A stretch of 24,206 nucleotides of DNA from 2-02-FULL-45-10 sp046590235 (GCA_046590235.1 JBKJTY010000024.1:1-24206); one strand, 5' to 3'. Numbered from the stretch's first letter, positions 1-7,484 are shown. Numbers and translations: made by a program. Notes: generated from the letters alone by a model not told the origin.

Positions 1-61
1 TTGGCAGGCTCAAAAGCCTGCCAAGTACGGAACTCTTGATTCCGTACTTGCTTCCGTACTT
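1..61. repeat. Hairpin and repeated-decamer cluster at the left edge
   Basis: Positions 1-10 and 15-24 form a perfect 10-bp stem with a 4-nt loop. Immediately after it, the decamer TTCCGTACTT occurs at 40-49 and 52-61, and its reverse complement at 23-32. The 23-32/40-49 pair can therefore form another 10-bp hairpin. No T-run follows either stem on either strand, so a standard intrinsic terminator is not clear. Read on the minus strand, the cluster lies just past the TAA (68-70) that closes the reading frame through the left inverted-repeat arm. It could be the 3' structure of a gene, recombinase binding sites or a mobile-element end. Confidence 0.7.
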
Positions 62-112
62 AGGCTGTTACCATTTGGAGATAAATTCAGTTCGTAATTG
101 TTCATATAGACA

Positions 113-190
113 CTGCACAGTCACATATGCCACGGATTGTTCCACCGTGCGCCAACCCCTTTCCGCTACAAACGTACATTTTTTGCCTTT
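113..190. repeat. Left arm of perfect 78-bp inverted repeat
   Basis: This stretch is the exact reverse complement of 1591-1668. Identity stops at 112/1669 and at 191/1590. The right arm encodes the C-terminal part of the recombinase, so this arm is an inverted copy of that gene's 3' end. It begins with CTGCACAG, whose first three bases match the last three bases of the tRNA-Trp gene on the other side. A minus-strand reading frame continues through this arm and out to a TAA at 68-70. An invertible-segment boundary, a remnant of a second recombinase copy and an assembly artefact are all possible. Confidence 0.95.
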
Positions 191-237
191 GTCCCGTTTG
201 TCGGGACGCCAAAAGCAAACTTTTCTTAAAACACAGT

Positions 238-1725
238 ATGAACAGATATTTTCTCTACGCTCGTAAATCATCCGAAGCAGAAGAACGACAGATTATGTCC
301 ATCGATGCCCAAATCGACGAACTAAAAGAATTTGCCACAAAAGAAAAACTCACAATCGTCGCTTCCTTTGAGGAAGCTAAAACCGCCAAAGAACCTGGCC
401 GAACAGTATTCGGCGAAATGATAGCACGAATCGAAGCCGGTGAAGCCGACGGTATTTTGGCTTGGCACCCCGACCGCCTGGCAAGAAACAGCGTGGACGG
501 CGGCCGAATAATTTACATGGTGGATACCCATAAAATAAATTCCCTCAAATTCCCACAATTTTGGTTCGACAACACGCCACAAGGTAAGTTTATGCTTTCC
601 ATTGCCTTCGGCCAAAGCAAATATTACGTGGATAATCTTAGTGAGAACGTGAAACGTGGCATTCGCCAAAAACTACGTAAAGGTATTTGGCCGGGCAAAG
701 CTCCTTTCGGATATACCAATGACTTGCGCAATCACGCCATACTCCCCGACCCCGACAAGTATAAACTAGTGAAAAGAATTTTTGAACTATACGCAACGGG
801 AGAATACACGCTCGAGCAAATTGTAACAAAATTCAATCTGCGAACCAAAACCGACAAACTCTGTACTGCCGGCGACATGCAACACATTCTCAAAAATCCT
901 TTTTACTATGGCGTGTTCCGCTTCAAGGGAGAGATCCACCAAGGTACGCATAAACCAATCATTACCAAGAAACTTTTTGATCAAGCGCAAACAGTAATGG
1001 CAGTGCGAAGCAAACGCCGAAGAAAAGGCAGCCACAACTATATTTTCACCGGCTTCATGAGCTGTGGTTCATGCACTCGCGCCATTACTGCCGAACGTCA
1101 AAAAGGGCATGTGTATTATCGTTGTACTAAAAAACGAACTGACTGCAATGAAAAATATGTGCGCGAAGAAGATTTACTACTTCAATTCAAAGACACACTG
1201 CAAAAAGTTTCTTTACCCGATAGTATAACTGATCAACTGCTCGCCAAACTTAACGAGGAGCAAGAGACTAAGCTGCAATCGTCCAGTGCCCTGGCGGACG
1301 CTCTAGAAGGCCAAATTATGCCCATTAAAGCGAAACTAGAGCGTCTACTCGATTCCCATTTAGAAGGTACAGTAGACAAAGAAACGTACCTGGCTATAAA
1401 AGAAAAGCTCCTCAACGAGAAACTTAATCTGGAGGCCAAAATGAAAGTAATCCGGACAGAGGGTGCTGATTGGCTCGAACCGATGAGGGAATTTATTGTA
1501 GACAGTAAACAAGCCAAAAAAATCGCCCGTGAGGACGATTTGATTGCAATTCGCACATTTCTCAAAAAGATCGGCTCGAACTTTATGGTGAAAGGCAAAA
1601 AATGTACGTTTGTAGCGGAAAGGGGTTGGCGCACGGTGGAACAATCCGTGGCATATGTGACTGTGCAGGCCCGCTCGGATTCGAACCGAGAACCGCGGTT
1701 TTGGAGACCGCTGTTTTACCATTGA
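238..1725 (+). CDS. Large serine site-specific recombinase
   Basis: A 495-residue protein of the large serine recombinase family, which cuts and rejoins DNA through a serine-phosphodiester intermediate. The N-terminal resolvase fold carries YARKSS (catalytic Ser probably S11), the DRLARN motif (79-84) and DNTPQGKFMLSIAFG (111-125). A recombinase domain follows (about 150-260), then a zinc ribbon with C276, C279, C296 and C303, then a helical, probably coiled-coil stretch at about 335-405. ATG 238 is chosen because the fold begins there; the upstream ATG at 127 lies in the inverted repeat. There is no clear Shine-Dalgarno sequence. Residues from about 452 lie in the right repeat arm, and the last 18 or so residues are antisense to tRNA-Trp. 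This tail is probably not part of the ancestral protein. It is the only minus-to-plus orientation change in the left 19 kb, which supports an insertion. Confidence 0.93.
   Translation: MNRYFLYARKSSEAEERQIMSIDAQIDELKEFATKEKLTIVASFEEAKTAKEPGRTVFGEMIARIEAGEADGILAWHPDRLARNSVDGGRIIYMVDTHKINSLKFPQFWFDNTPQGKFMLSIAFGQSKYYVDNLSENVKRGIRQKLRKGIWPGKAPFGYTNDLRNHAILPDPDKYKLVKRIFELYATGEYTLEQIVTKFNLRTKTDKLCTAGDMQHILKNPFYYGVFRFKGEIHQGTHKPIITKKLFDQAQTVMAVRSKRRRKGSHNYIFTGFMSCGSCTRAITAERQKGHVYYRCTKKRTDCNEKYVREEDLLLQFKDTLQKVSLPDSITDQLLAKLNEEQETKLQSSSALADALEGQIMPIKAKLERLLDSHLEGTVDKETYLAIKEKLLNEKLNLEAKMKVIRTEGADWLEPMREFIVDSKQAKKIAREDDLIAIRTFLKKIGSNFMVKGKKCTFVAERGWRTVEQSVAYVTVQARSDSNREPRFWRPLFYH
1591..1668. repeat. 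Right arm of perfect 78-bp inverted repeat, abutting tRNA-Trp
   Basis: Exact reverse complement of 113-190. It encodes recombinase residues from about 452 to 477 and ends inside the last three bases of the tRNA-Trp gene. This places the repeat boundary at the tRNA 3' end, a common kind of attachment site for integrating elements, although serine recombinases use tRNA genes less often than tyrosine recombinases do. Confidence 0.95.
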
Positions 1726-1737
1726 AACTACAGGCCT
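1666..1737 (-). tRNA. tRNA-Trp (CCA anticodon)
   Basis: The minus strand folds into a 72-nt cloverleaf. The acceptor stem AGGCCTG/CGGGCCT has one G-T pair, the anticodon loop is CTCCAAA (anticodon CCA, Trp) and the T loop is TTCGAAT. The 3' CCA is not encoded; the bases after the discriminator are CAC. It lies 18 bp downstream of the DUF1189 gene in the same direction. Its 3' half is overlapped on the other strand by the end of the recombinase frame. Together with rpmG upstream it matches the widespread rpmG / tRNA-Trp / secE / nusG order. Confidence 0.95.
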
Positions 1738-1755
1738 ATTTGTTACTGTCTTCGG

Positions 1756-2577
1756 CTATAGACTATCAGATTCATCAGATAAGTCAATCACGGCTTCCGG
1801 TTTATCGTCAGTAAACGCTACGGCTAGCAAAAACGCGAGCAATGCCATAAAGCGCACACCACTGATTTGGATGCCGAGCAGAGAAAGTACGAGATAGACG
1901 AGCATCGGCAAGGTTGCCCCATATAAACCAATTACAAAAATTTCACCCCAGCGCCATCCGCGACGCGCAAGAGAAGAAAGCAATGTCACGATACTAGTTA
2001 CTACTACCAAAGACCACAAAATACCGACTGTAAGACTTATAAAGAAGATTACCAATACAATGAGGCTAATGAGGACGATATACCCAACAGACGAGTGTGT
2101 AGCGACCCAGGAGGCCACTTGATCCTTAGTTAGGGTTAATGAAAAATCGTTTCTCCATGGTTGAGACTGCTCTTCACCAGTCGCTCCAGTCATTACAACC
2201 ATTTTATCGCGACTAATGAGCAAGCCATTTTGCTCTTTTGTTTCAAGATGCTTATAGAGATCGATGGTTGTAGTACTAACAGTATCAACCACAAGAACAA
2301 AATCTTTATCCTTAACAACGTATGGTTGTTTTAAACCAGTTACGACGAGCGTACCATTAGACCAAGCAGCTTGAAAAGCAGGAACCTTAGTTGCTGTAAT
2401 TTCTTTCAACCCTTTAACAGATTGTGGGATTGCAAAAGCGAGCGGTATAAAAATAATCACAGTAACGAGGGCCATCATAGCCAAAAAATAACCCCAAGCC
2501 TTTTTTGGGGCATAACGGCTATCCTTAAGCCAAGGTAGATTCCACAAACTATTGTAGAGCGCGGTTATGAAACGCAT
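1756..2577 (-). CDS. DUF1189 family integral membrane protein
   Basis: A 273-residue membrane protein that matches the general layout of the DUF1189 family, whose function is unknown. It has a short N-terminal segment with aromatic and basic residues (NLPWLKDSRYAP), a first membrane helix, an extracytoplasmic domain of about 110 residues with several TT/ST-rich strands, and then about four closely packed C-terminal helices. ATG 2577 is chosen over the upstream GTG at 2601 because the GTG lies inside the terminator hairpin of rpmG, and the T-run of that terminator ends just before 2577. It follows rpmG and precedes tRNA-Trp in the same direction. The C-terminus is acidic (DLSDESDSL). Family assignment is from memory of family features. 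Confidence 0.8.
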   Translation of the reverse strand: MRFITALYNSLWNLPWLKDSRYAPKKAWGYFLAMMALVTVIIFIPLAFAIPQSVKGLKEITATKVPAFQAAWSNGTLVVTGLKQPYVVKDKDFVLVVDTVSTTTIDLYKHLETKEQNGLLISRDKMVVMTGATGEEQSQPWRNDFSLTLTKDQVASWVATHSSVGYIVLISLIVLVIFFISLTVGILWSLVVVTSIVTLLSSLARRGWRWGEIFVIGLYGATLPMLVYLVLSLLGIQISGVRFMALLAFLLAVAFTDDKPEAVIDLSDESDSL

Positions 2578-2580
2578 ACG

Positions 2581-2616
2581 CAAAAGAAAAAAGTCGTCCA
2601 CCGAGCGGCGGACGAC
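2581..2616 (-). terminator. Intrinsic terminator after rpmG
   Basis: On the minus strand a 10-bp stem (2607-2616 with 2593-2602, one G-T pair) with a 4-nt GCTC loop is followed by TTTTTTCTTTT. It stands 9 bp past the rpmG stop. It also shows that the DUF1189 gene must start further downstream than the apparent GTG at 2601. Confidence 0.9.
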
Positions 2617-2625
2617 CAGCGACTA

Positions 2626-2781
2626 TTATTTAGTCTCTTTGTGTGGTGTAGTTTTCTTACAGTGCTTACAGAATTTTTTGATTTCCAAGCGATTCTTGAG
2701 AATCTTCTTATTCTTGCGGCTAAAGTAGTTGATATGCTTGCAAGCTGAACACTCCAACTTGATCATGTTATCTTGTGACAT
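2626..2781 (-). CDS. rpmG: 50S ribosomal protein L33
   Basis: A 51-residue basic protein beginning MSQDNMIKLECSACKHINYF. Two CxxC pairs (C11/C14 and C38/C41) mark the zinc-binding form of L33, a small protein of the large ribosomal subunit. The length is normal for the family. It follows the tRNA-Tyr-Thr-Thr cluster in the same direction, with about 70 bp between, and is closed by its own terminator. No Shine-Dalgarno sequence is visible before the ATG. Confidence 0.95.
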   Translation of the reverse strand: MSQDNMIKLECSACKHINYFSRKNKKILKNRLEIKKFCKHCKKTTPHKETK

Positions 2782-2852
2782 ACAGATTGTTTTAAAAATT
2801 GTGTAAATCTTGCGTGTAGCAAGAGCCGAATGGGGTAGCTAAGTGGCGTCCC

Positions 2853-2928
2853 TGGAGCCGATGTCGGGAATTGAACCCGAGACCTCGTCCTTACCATGGA
2901 CGCGCTCTACCATCTGAGCTACATCGGC
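2853..2928 (-). tRNA. tRNA-Thr (GGT anticodon)
   Basis: The minus strand gives a 76-nt cloverleaf: acceptor stem GCCGATG/CATCGGC, anticodon loop ATGGTAA (anticodon GGT), discriminator T and an encoded 3' CCA. It is the last gene of a three-tRNA cluster leading to rpmG. Unlike the tRNA-Trp in this window, its CCA is encoded. Confidence 0.96.
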
Positions 2929-2940
2929 GCTGAATAAAAA

Positions 2941-3016
2941 TGGAGCCGCCTGTCGGATTTGAACCGACGACCCACAGTTTACAAAACTGTTGCTCTACCA
3001 GCTGAGCTAAGGCGGC
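2941..3016 (-). tRNA. tRNA-Thr (TGT anticodon)
   Basis: The minus strand gives a 76-nt cloverleaf: acceptor stem GCCGCCT/AGGCGGC, anticodon stem ACAGT/ACTGT around loop TTTGTAA (anticodon TGT) and encoded CCA. It is the second, differently decoding Thr tRNA, 12 bp upstream of tRNA-Thr(GGT) in the same transcript direction. Confidence 0.96.
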
Positions 3017-3019
3017 GTT

Positions 3020-3104
3020 TGGTGGGCAGTCTAGGATTCGAACCTAGGAAGGCGTAGCCAAGAGATTTACAGTCTCCCCCGTTTGACCGCTTCGGTAACT
3101 GCCC
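3020..3104 (-). tRNA. tRNA-Tyr (GTA anticodon)
   Basis: The minus strand gives an 85-nt class II tRNA: acceptor stem GGGCAGT/ACTGCCC, anticodon loop CTGTAAA (anticodon GTA), a long variable arm and encoded CCA. It is the first gene of the Tyr-Thr-Thr cluster and starts 8 bp past the stop codon of the TPR protein gene, so it may be co-transcribed with it. A Tyr/Thr tRNA group near elongation and ribosomal genes is common in bacteria. Confidence 0.96.
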
Positions 3105-3112
3105 AATATAAG

Positions 3113-4018
3113 TTAGGCAAGCTCTTTGATGCGATCTTGGAAAACCTGCAACTTCTGATTTTTTGGATTTACCAAGCGGAGTTCGTTAAAACCTTGCTGG
3201 GCTAGATCCTTGTCGCTGCATAGTATACCAATTTCTATCAATAAGTCAAGGTACTTTGGATTCTTAGGTTCTAGATCGATAGCAGACAGGATTGCCTCAC
3301 GAGCAACTTCAGGCTGTTTTACCTTAACTAAGAGCTCTGCGAGGTGGTAAAAACGCGGGGATAAGGCATCGTTAAAGACAGCAGCCTGTTGATAATATTC
3401 AATGGCCTGTTCCAACTTTCCTTGCTGCTCAGCAATCTCAGCGAGCTTTGCCAAAACCGCATCATCTTCCGGTCGAAGTTTTAATAAAAATTGATAGGTC
3501 TGTTCAGCTTCCTCAACTGAATTTTTAGCTAAGTAAGTGTCAGCCAAACCACGATATGCTTCAAATGATTTAGAGTCGATACTAATAACATTAATATAAT
3601 GTGCCTCAGCTTGCTCAAATGCTCCCGCCTGCAAATAGGTAGAAGCTTCTTGAAGTAAAGTATGGATTTTAGCTTCACGATTTTCAGAAGCAACAGGTGT
3701 AGCTATTTTTTTCTTTGCACGTTCTTCGTGGTGCCACAGGCCTTCTACTTTACCAACATACAAACGGAACTTGAGCTGCAACAAACCCCACACTTTTCCA
3801 ACTGGTTTTAAATTAGTCGACATTTTTTCAACCATCTTACCCCCTTCTGTTTTCAGGCGGCGACTTATGATCTCTTTTTTCTTGCGAGCTTCTTTTTCTT
3901 CCGGAAGACTATCTAAATCAATATTGGAAAGCTGTGGAAATTTACGAACAAACGTAGCAATAATAGTCGCCACGCTTAACCCACAAATTATCCATAAAAT
4001 TATATAAACTACATTCAT
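3113..4018 (-). CDS. Membrane-anchored tetratricopeptide repeat protein
   Basis: A 301-residue protein with an N-terminal membrane helix (about residues 4-24), a charged linker rich in Lys and Glu (about 38-115), and then several consecutive TPR-type helix pairs from about residue 115 to the end. Typical TPR spacing is visible in segments such as AEAHYINVISIDSKSFEAYR and AIEYYQQAAVFNDALSPRFY. TPR arrays bind partner proteins; no partner can be named here. It starts 1 bp after the tpiA stop codon, so it is translationally close to tpiA, and it runs up to the tRNA-Tyr gene. The specific family is not recognised. Confidence 0.82.
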   Translation of the reverse strand: MNVVYIILWIICGLSVATIIATFVRKFPQLSNIDLDSLPEEKEARKKKEIISRRLKTEGGKMVEKMSTNLKPVGKVWGLLQLKFRLYVGKVEGLWHHEERAKKKIATPVASENREAKIHTLLQEASTYLQAGAFEQAEAHYINVISIDSKSFEAYRGLADTYLAKNSVEEAEQTYQFLLKLRPEDDAVLAKLAEIAEQQGKLEQAIEYYQQAAVFNDALSPRFYHLAELLVKVKQPEVAREAILSAIDLEPKNPKYLDLLIEIGILCSDKDLAQQGFNELRLVNPKNQKLQVFQDRIKELA

Positions 4019-4019
4019 A

Positions 4020-4769
4020 TTAAGCTTTTACTTGGTCAAGAATTTCCATCCACGATTCCATCTTCGTAGATGCACCGCCAACCAAGACACCGTTAATATG
4101 CTCTTTTGCAACATAGCTAGAAACATTATCCGGACGGACACTACCGCCGTAAAGAACAGCAGGCACCAAACCTGTTAATCCTTCAACACACTGACAGATG
4201 CCAGCAGCAACGCGCTCAGCTTCATCCGGATCGCACGACTCACCTGTTGAAACTGCCCAGACTGGTTCATAAGCAATAATAAGTTCGCGATCTTTTGGCC
4301 AAACAACATCAGTAAACGCTGCGCGCAATTGGGCTTCTATAACCATCTGCACTTCCCCATTCTTACGTTCTTGCAGTGTTTCACCGACACATAAAACAGG
4401 TACCATACCCACATTCAAAATAGCATCTTGCTTTTGACGAACCTCAGAGTTACTTTCATTAAAGACATGGCGGCGTTCAGAATGACCAACCAATGCATAA
4501 CGACAAAGGATATTTTTATACATCAAAGCAGACACTTCACCAGTATAACCACCTTTTTCTATCCAATACACATTTTGAGGACCAACCTCAACTTTTATTT
4601 TCTTAAGAATATCTTTTACCCCAACTAGAGCAACGCTTGATGGGAAAACTGCCAATTGCGCATTGAGTGCCAGAGCTGGCAACTGCTTAACTAAATCTTT
4701 AGCCAAAGCAATGCTTTCACCGTGATCAAGATACATTTTCCAATTAGCGAACAAATAGAGCGGCTTCAT
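4020..4769 (-). CDS. tpiA: Triosephosphate isomerase
   Basis: A 249-residue TIM-barrel enzyme that interconverts dihydroxyacetone phosphate and glyceraldehyde 3-phosphate in glycolysis. The catalytic set is complete: N9 and K11 in FANWKMY, H96 in VGHSERR and E168 in AYEPVWAVSTGE. LYGGSVRPDN (207-215) and GGAS (231-234) form the phosphate-binding part. The flexible loop 6 reads AVSTGE rather than the usual AIGTGK, so its last Lys is a Glu, which is somewhat unusual. Length is normal. It lies 10 bp downstream of the M16 peptidase gene and 1 bp upstream of the TPR protein gene. Confidence 0.97.
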   Translation of the reverse strand: MKPLYLFANWKMYLDHGESIALAKDLVKQLPALALNAQLAVFPSSVALVGVKDILKKIKVEVGPQNVYWIEKGGYTGEVSALMYKNILCRYALVGHSERRHVFNESNSEVRQKQDAILNVGMVPVLCVGETLQERKNGEVQMVIEAQLRAAFTDVVWPKDRELIIAYEPVWAVSTGESCDPDEAERVAAGICQCVEGLTGLVPAVLYGGSVRPDNVSSYVAKEHINGVLVGGASTKMESWMEILDQVKA

Positions 4770-4779
4770 AGAAAATTAT

Positions 4780-6072
4780 TTAGGGAAGTAAGGTTAAAAC
4801 TTTTTCTTTAGTAAACGGCCCAATTGCGGCTAGTCGCATCTGATCCCAAACCAACAACTTATGCGCGACTTTATACACTTGGTTAATGGTAACTTTTTTA
4901 TACTTTCTCATTGTTTCTTCAGGAGTTTCAACGCCAGAATTGAAGAAAAAATCTTTCGCGCACCATTCAGCTTGAGCGCCGCAATCCTCCATTGCCAAGG
5001 TCATGCGTCCAACAATATTATTTTGAGCGTTGTGCAATTCCTGCAAAGACACTTTTTCAGTAGCAATCCTATGCAACTCGTCTTTGACCACCTTCAATGC
5101 TTCCTGCATACGACCCGGATCAAGCCCGGCTTGTACATAGCATAATCCAGAATCACGGAACGCGGAAGATCCGGAACGCACCATATACGCCAATCCGCGC
5201 TTCTCACGAACTTCGACAAACAAACGAGAACTCATTGTACCACCAAGGATATTCATTAATATTCCTAAGGCATATTCTTCCGGATGGCCGTGACGTAAAC
5301 CCGGGAAATTGATGATAAGTTGCGCTTGATCCACTGCCCGTTCTTGCACCATTACTCGTTCCGACACTGGCACCGGCTCAGCTGGCCAAGAGAATGTTTC
5401 GTAATGTGATTTATAATAAGATAAGGTTGTTGCTTGTTCTGGCGCATGACGTTCTTCAAAATAAGCAATCATTTTCTTAACTTTTTTTCGGTCAATGTTA
5501 CCAGACACTACCAAAACCATGTTTTTCGCAGAATAATGTTTTTGATAATATTCCCAAAGCTCGTCTCGGGTAATCGCCCGAACCGTTTCAGCGCTTCCAC
5601 CAATATCCCAACCAAGCGGATTAGTACCATAAACTAGACGATCGGATAGAATATCAATCGCCATAGATGGGTTATCCTGGTACATACGAAGTTCTTCCAC
5701 GATAGCACCTTTTTCTTTTTCAACTTCTTCTTTACTAATTACAGAGTGAAATAAAATATCCGAGAGGATATCAAAAGCAATCTCTTGCTTCGCGGCATCA
5801 ATTTTAATGTAGTAGCCAGTATACTCTTTATGAGTGAAAGCGTTATACTCTGCACCTAGCGCATCAATTTCCCGGGTAATATCTTTTGCTACCGGGCGAG
5901 TTGCTGTCCCTTTAAATAACATGTGTTCGACAAAATGCGAAGCACCAGAGAGTTGTGGTGTTTCGTAACGTGAACCAACTGGATACATAGCGAGAATAGT
6001 CATCGCTCGTGTACCCTTAACAGGGACAGTAATCAAATTGAGACCATTTTTTAATTTGGTTTTGCGGTGCAT
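4780..6072 (-). CDS. M16 family zinc metallopeptidase
   Basis: A 430-residue peptidase of the insulinase/processing peptidase family. The inverted zinc motif HFVEH is at 46-50, and the third ligand Glu is at 126 (KGAIVEEL), with the family's usual spacing. The C-terminal half is the second M16 domain, with PGLRHGHPEEYAL and the R/Y-type segment SSRLFVEVREKRGLAYMV. The length fits the single-chain bacterial form, which may work as a homodimer or with a partner. ATG 6072 is chosen; an in-frame TTG at 6093 would overlap glyS. The protein begins MHRKTKLKNGLNLIT, as expected for the family. No signal peptide is seen. The physiological substrate is unknown. Confidence 0.92.
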   Translation of the reverse strand: MHRKTKLKNGLNLITVPVKGTRAMTILAMYPVGSRYETPQLSGASHFVEHMLFKGTATRPVAKDITREIDALGAEYNAFTHKEYTGYYIKIDAAKQEIAFDILSDILFHSVISKEEVEKEKGAIVEELRMYQDNPSMAIDILSDRLVYGTNPLGWDIGGSAETVRAITRDELWEYYQKHYSAKNMVLVVSGNIDRKKVKKMIAYFEERHAPEQATTLSYYKSHYETFSWPAEPVPVSERVMVQERAVDQAQLIINFPGLRHGHPEEYALGILMNILGGTMSSRLFVEVREKRGLAYMVRSGSSAFRDSGLCYVQAGLDPGRMQEALKVVKDELHRIATEKVSLQELHNAQNNIVGRMTLAMEDCGAQAEWCAKDFFFNSGVETPEETMRKYKKVTINQVYKVAHKLLVWDQMRLAAIGPFTKEKVLTLLP

Positions 6073-6082
6073 AGCACTAGTT

Positions 6083-7453
6083 TTAACAAGCAAACTTATC
6101 TTTCAAATAACTTACTAATTCATCAATAGCCACGCGTTCCTGCACCATACTGTCACGGTCGCGGACGGTAACTTTTTTATCATTGATTGAATCGAAATCA
6201 ACAGTAACGCAATACGGCGTACCGATTTCATCCTGACGGCGGTAACGCTTACCGATACTCTGGGTTTCGTCATATTCAATCCAGAAATGTTTGCGGAGTT
6301 GATCAGCAAGCGGCTTAGCAATAACAGCTAATTCTTCTTTTTTAGATAATGGCAAAATAGCTACTTGAATAGGTGCTAAATGTTTTGGGAATTTCATGAC
6401 CACGCGAGTCTCTGTTTCACCAGCATCGGTTGTTGGTGCTTGCTCTTCATGATAAGCCTCAAGCAATACAACGAGCAACATGCGGTCAATACCAAAAGTT
6501 GGCTCGATAACATGCGGCAAATATTTTTCATTCGTTTCCGGGTCAGTATATTGTAAGTCCTGCTTAGAAACTTCTTGATGACGAGACAAATCAAAATCAG
6601 TGCGATACGCGATACCGTGCAATTCTTTCACGCCAAACGGATATTTGTATTCAATATCCACCGTGCGCTTGCTATAATGCGCGCGCTCACCATCAGGGAT
6701 TTCATGCCAGACTAAATTATCCATGTTGACTTGCATGATATCTTTCCACCAGCGCTTGATTTCACTCAACCACATTTCAAAGACACTTTCCCAATCTTTT
6801 GGATTGATGAAATATTCAAATTCACCAATTTCAAATTCACGCGTACGGAAAATAAAGTTACCTGGAGTAATTTCATTGCGGAAGTTCTTACCAAGCTGTG
6901 CGATACCAAACGGCAAACGACGACGGGTCGTGCTCTGCACATTCTTGAAATTAACAAACATACCACCAGCGGTTTCCGGGCGAAGGTATGCAGTTGTAGA
7001 AGTATCCTCATTGGTACCGAGGAACGTTTTAAACATCAAATTAAATTGCTTAGCTTCAGTTAAATTCTTGTTACCGCAATCTGGGCAAGTAAGCGTTGGA
7101 ACAAACTGTAAATCAGTTGGATTCTTACCAGCCGCTTCCAACAAGTGATCAGCACGAAAACGGTGATTACATTTCTTACATTCGGTTGAAAGATCGGAGA
7201 AATTTTGCAAATGACCGGATGCTTCCCATACTTTTGGGTTCATAATGATCGCGGTATCCATCGGCACCATATCACCACGTTCCTGAACGAAAAATTTCCA
7301 CCAAGCGGCCTTGATGTTTTGTTTTAAAATATGACCAAGCGGACCGTAGTCCCAACTATTTGCCAAACCGCCATAAATTTCCGACCCTGGGAAAATAAAC
7401 CCACGGCGCTTTGAAAGCGACACTATCTTATCCATCAGATCGTTATTGGCCAT
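6083..7453 (-). CDS. glyS: Glycine--tRNA ligase, single-chain (dimeric) type
   Basis: A 456-residue class II aminoacyl-tRNA synthetase that charges tRNA-Gly. Motif 1 lies in the N-terminal part after FPGSEIYGG. A zinc-type pair C92xxC95 and C123xxC126 sits in the insertion, RPETAGG is at 158-164, motif 2 is FRNE (191-194) and motif 3 is FGIDRMLL. The C-terminal anticodon-binding domain starts at PIQVAILPLS. This is the alpha2 type, not the alpha2beta2 glyQ/glyS pair. It is preceded by a T-box leader with its own promoter, so expression should rise when tRNA-Gly is uncharged. The M16 peptidase gene follows after 10 bp. Confidence 0.97.
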   Translation of the reverse strand: MANNDLMDKIVSLSKRRGFIFPGSEIYGGLANSWDYGPLGHILKQNIKAAWWKFFVQERGDMVPMDTAIIMNPKVWEASGHLQNFSDLSTECKKCNHRFRADHLLEAAGKNPTDLQFVPTLTCPDCGNKNLTEAKQFNLMFKTFLGTNEDTSTTAYLRPETAGGMFVNFKNVQSTTRRRLPFGIAQLGKNFRNEITPGNFIFRTREFEIGEFEYFINPKDWESVFEMWLSEIKRWWKDIMQVNMDNLVWHEIPDGERAHYSKRTVDIEYKYPFGVKELHGIAYRTDFDLSRHQEVSKQDLQYTDPETNEKYLPHVIEPTFGIDRMLLVVLLEAYHEEQAPTTDAGETETRVVMKFPKHLAPIQVAILPLSKKEELAVIAKPLADQLRKHFWIEYDETQSIGKRYRRQDEIGTPYCVTVDFDSINDKKVTVRDRDSMVQERVAIDELVSYLKDKFAC

Positions 7454-7484
7454 ATTGTAGTAACTAAAACTATTAAAAATTGAA

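Noticed and set aside
127..237. Upstream in-frame extension of the recombinase from ATG 127
   Set aside because: It would add 37 residues, largely encoded by the left inverted repeat. The recombinase fold starts exactly at ATG 238 (MNRYFLYARKSS).
113..1668. Transposon with terminal inverted repeats
   Set aside because: There is no DDE or HUH transposase and no target duplication at the ends; the enzyme is a serine recombinase and the repeat is the end of its own gene.
1602..1814. + strand frame over the repeat arm and tRNA-Trp
   Set aside because: Its translation includes antisense-tRNA text (GPLGFEPRTAVLETA), a common false protein.
2578..2601. GTG start for the DUF1189 protein at 2601
   Set aside because: It lies in the rpmG terminator hairpin and T-run; ATG 2577 follows right after the T-run.
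6073..6093. TTG start of the M16 peptidase overlapping glyS
   Set aside because: The family's N-terminal pattern begins at the ATG at 6072, which is also free of overlap.
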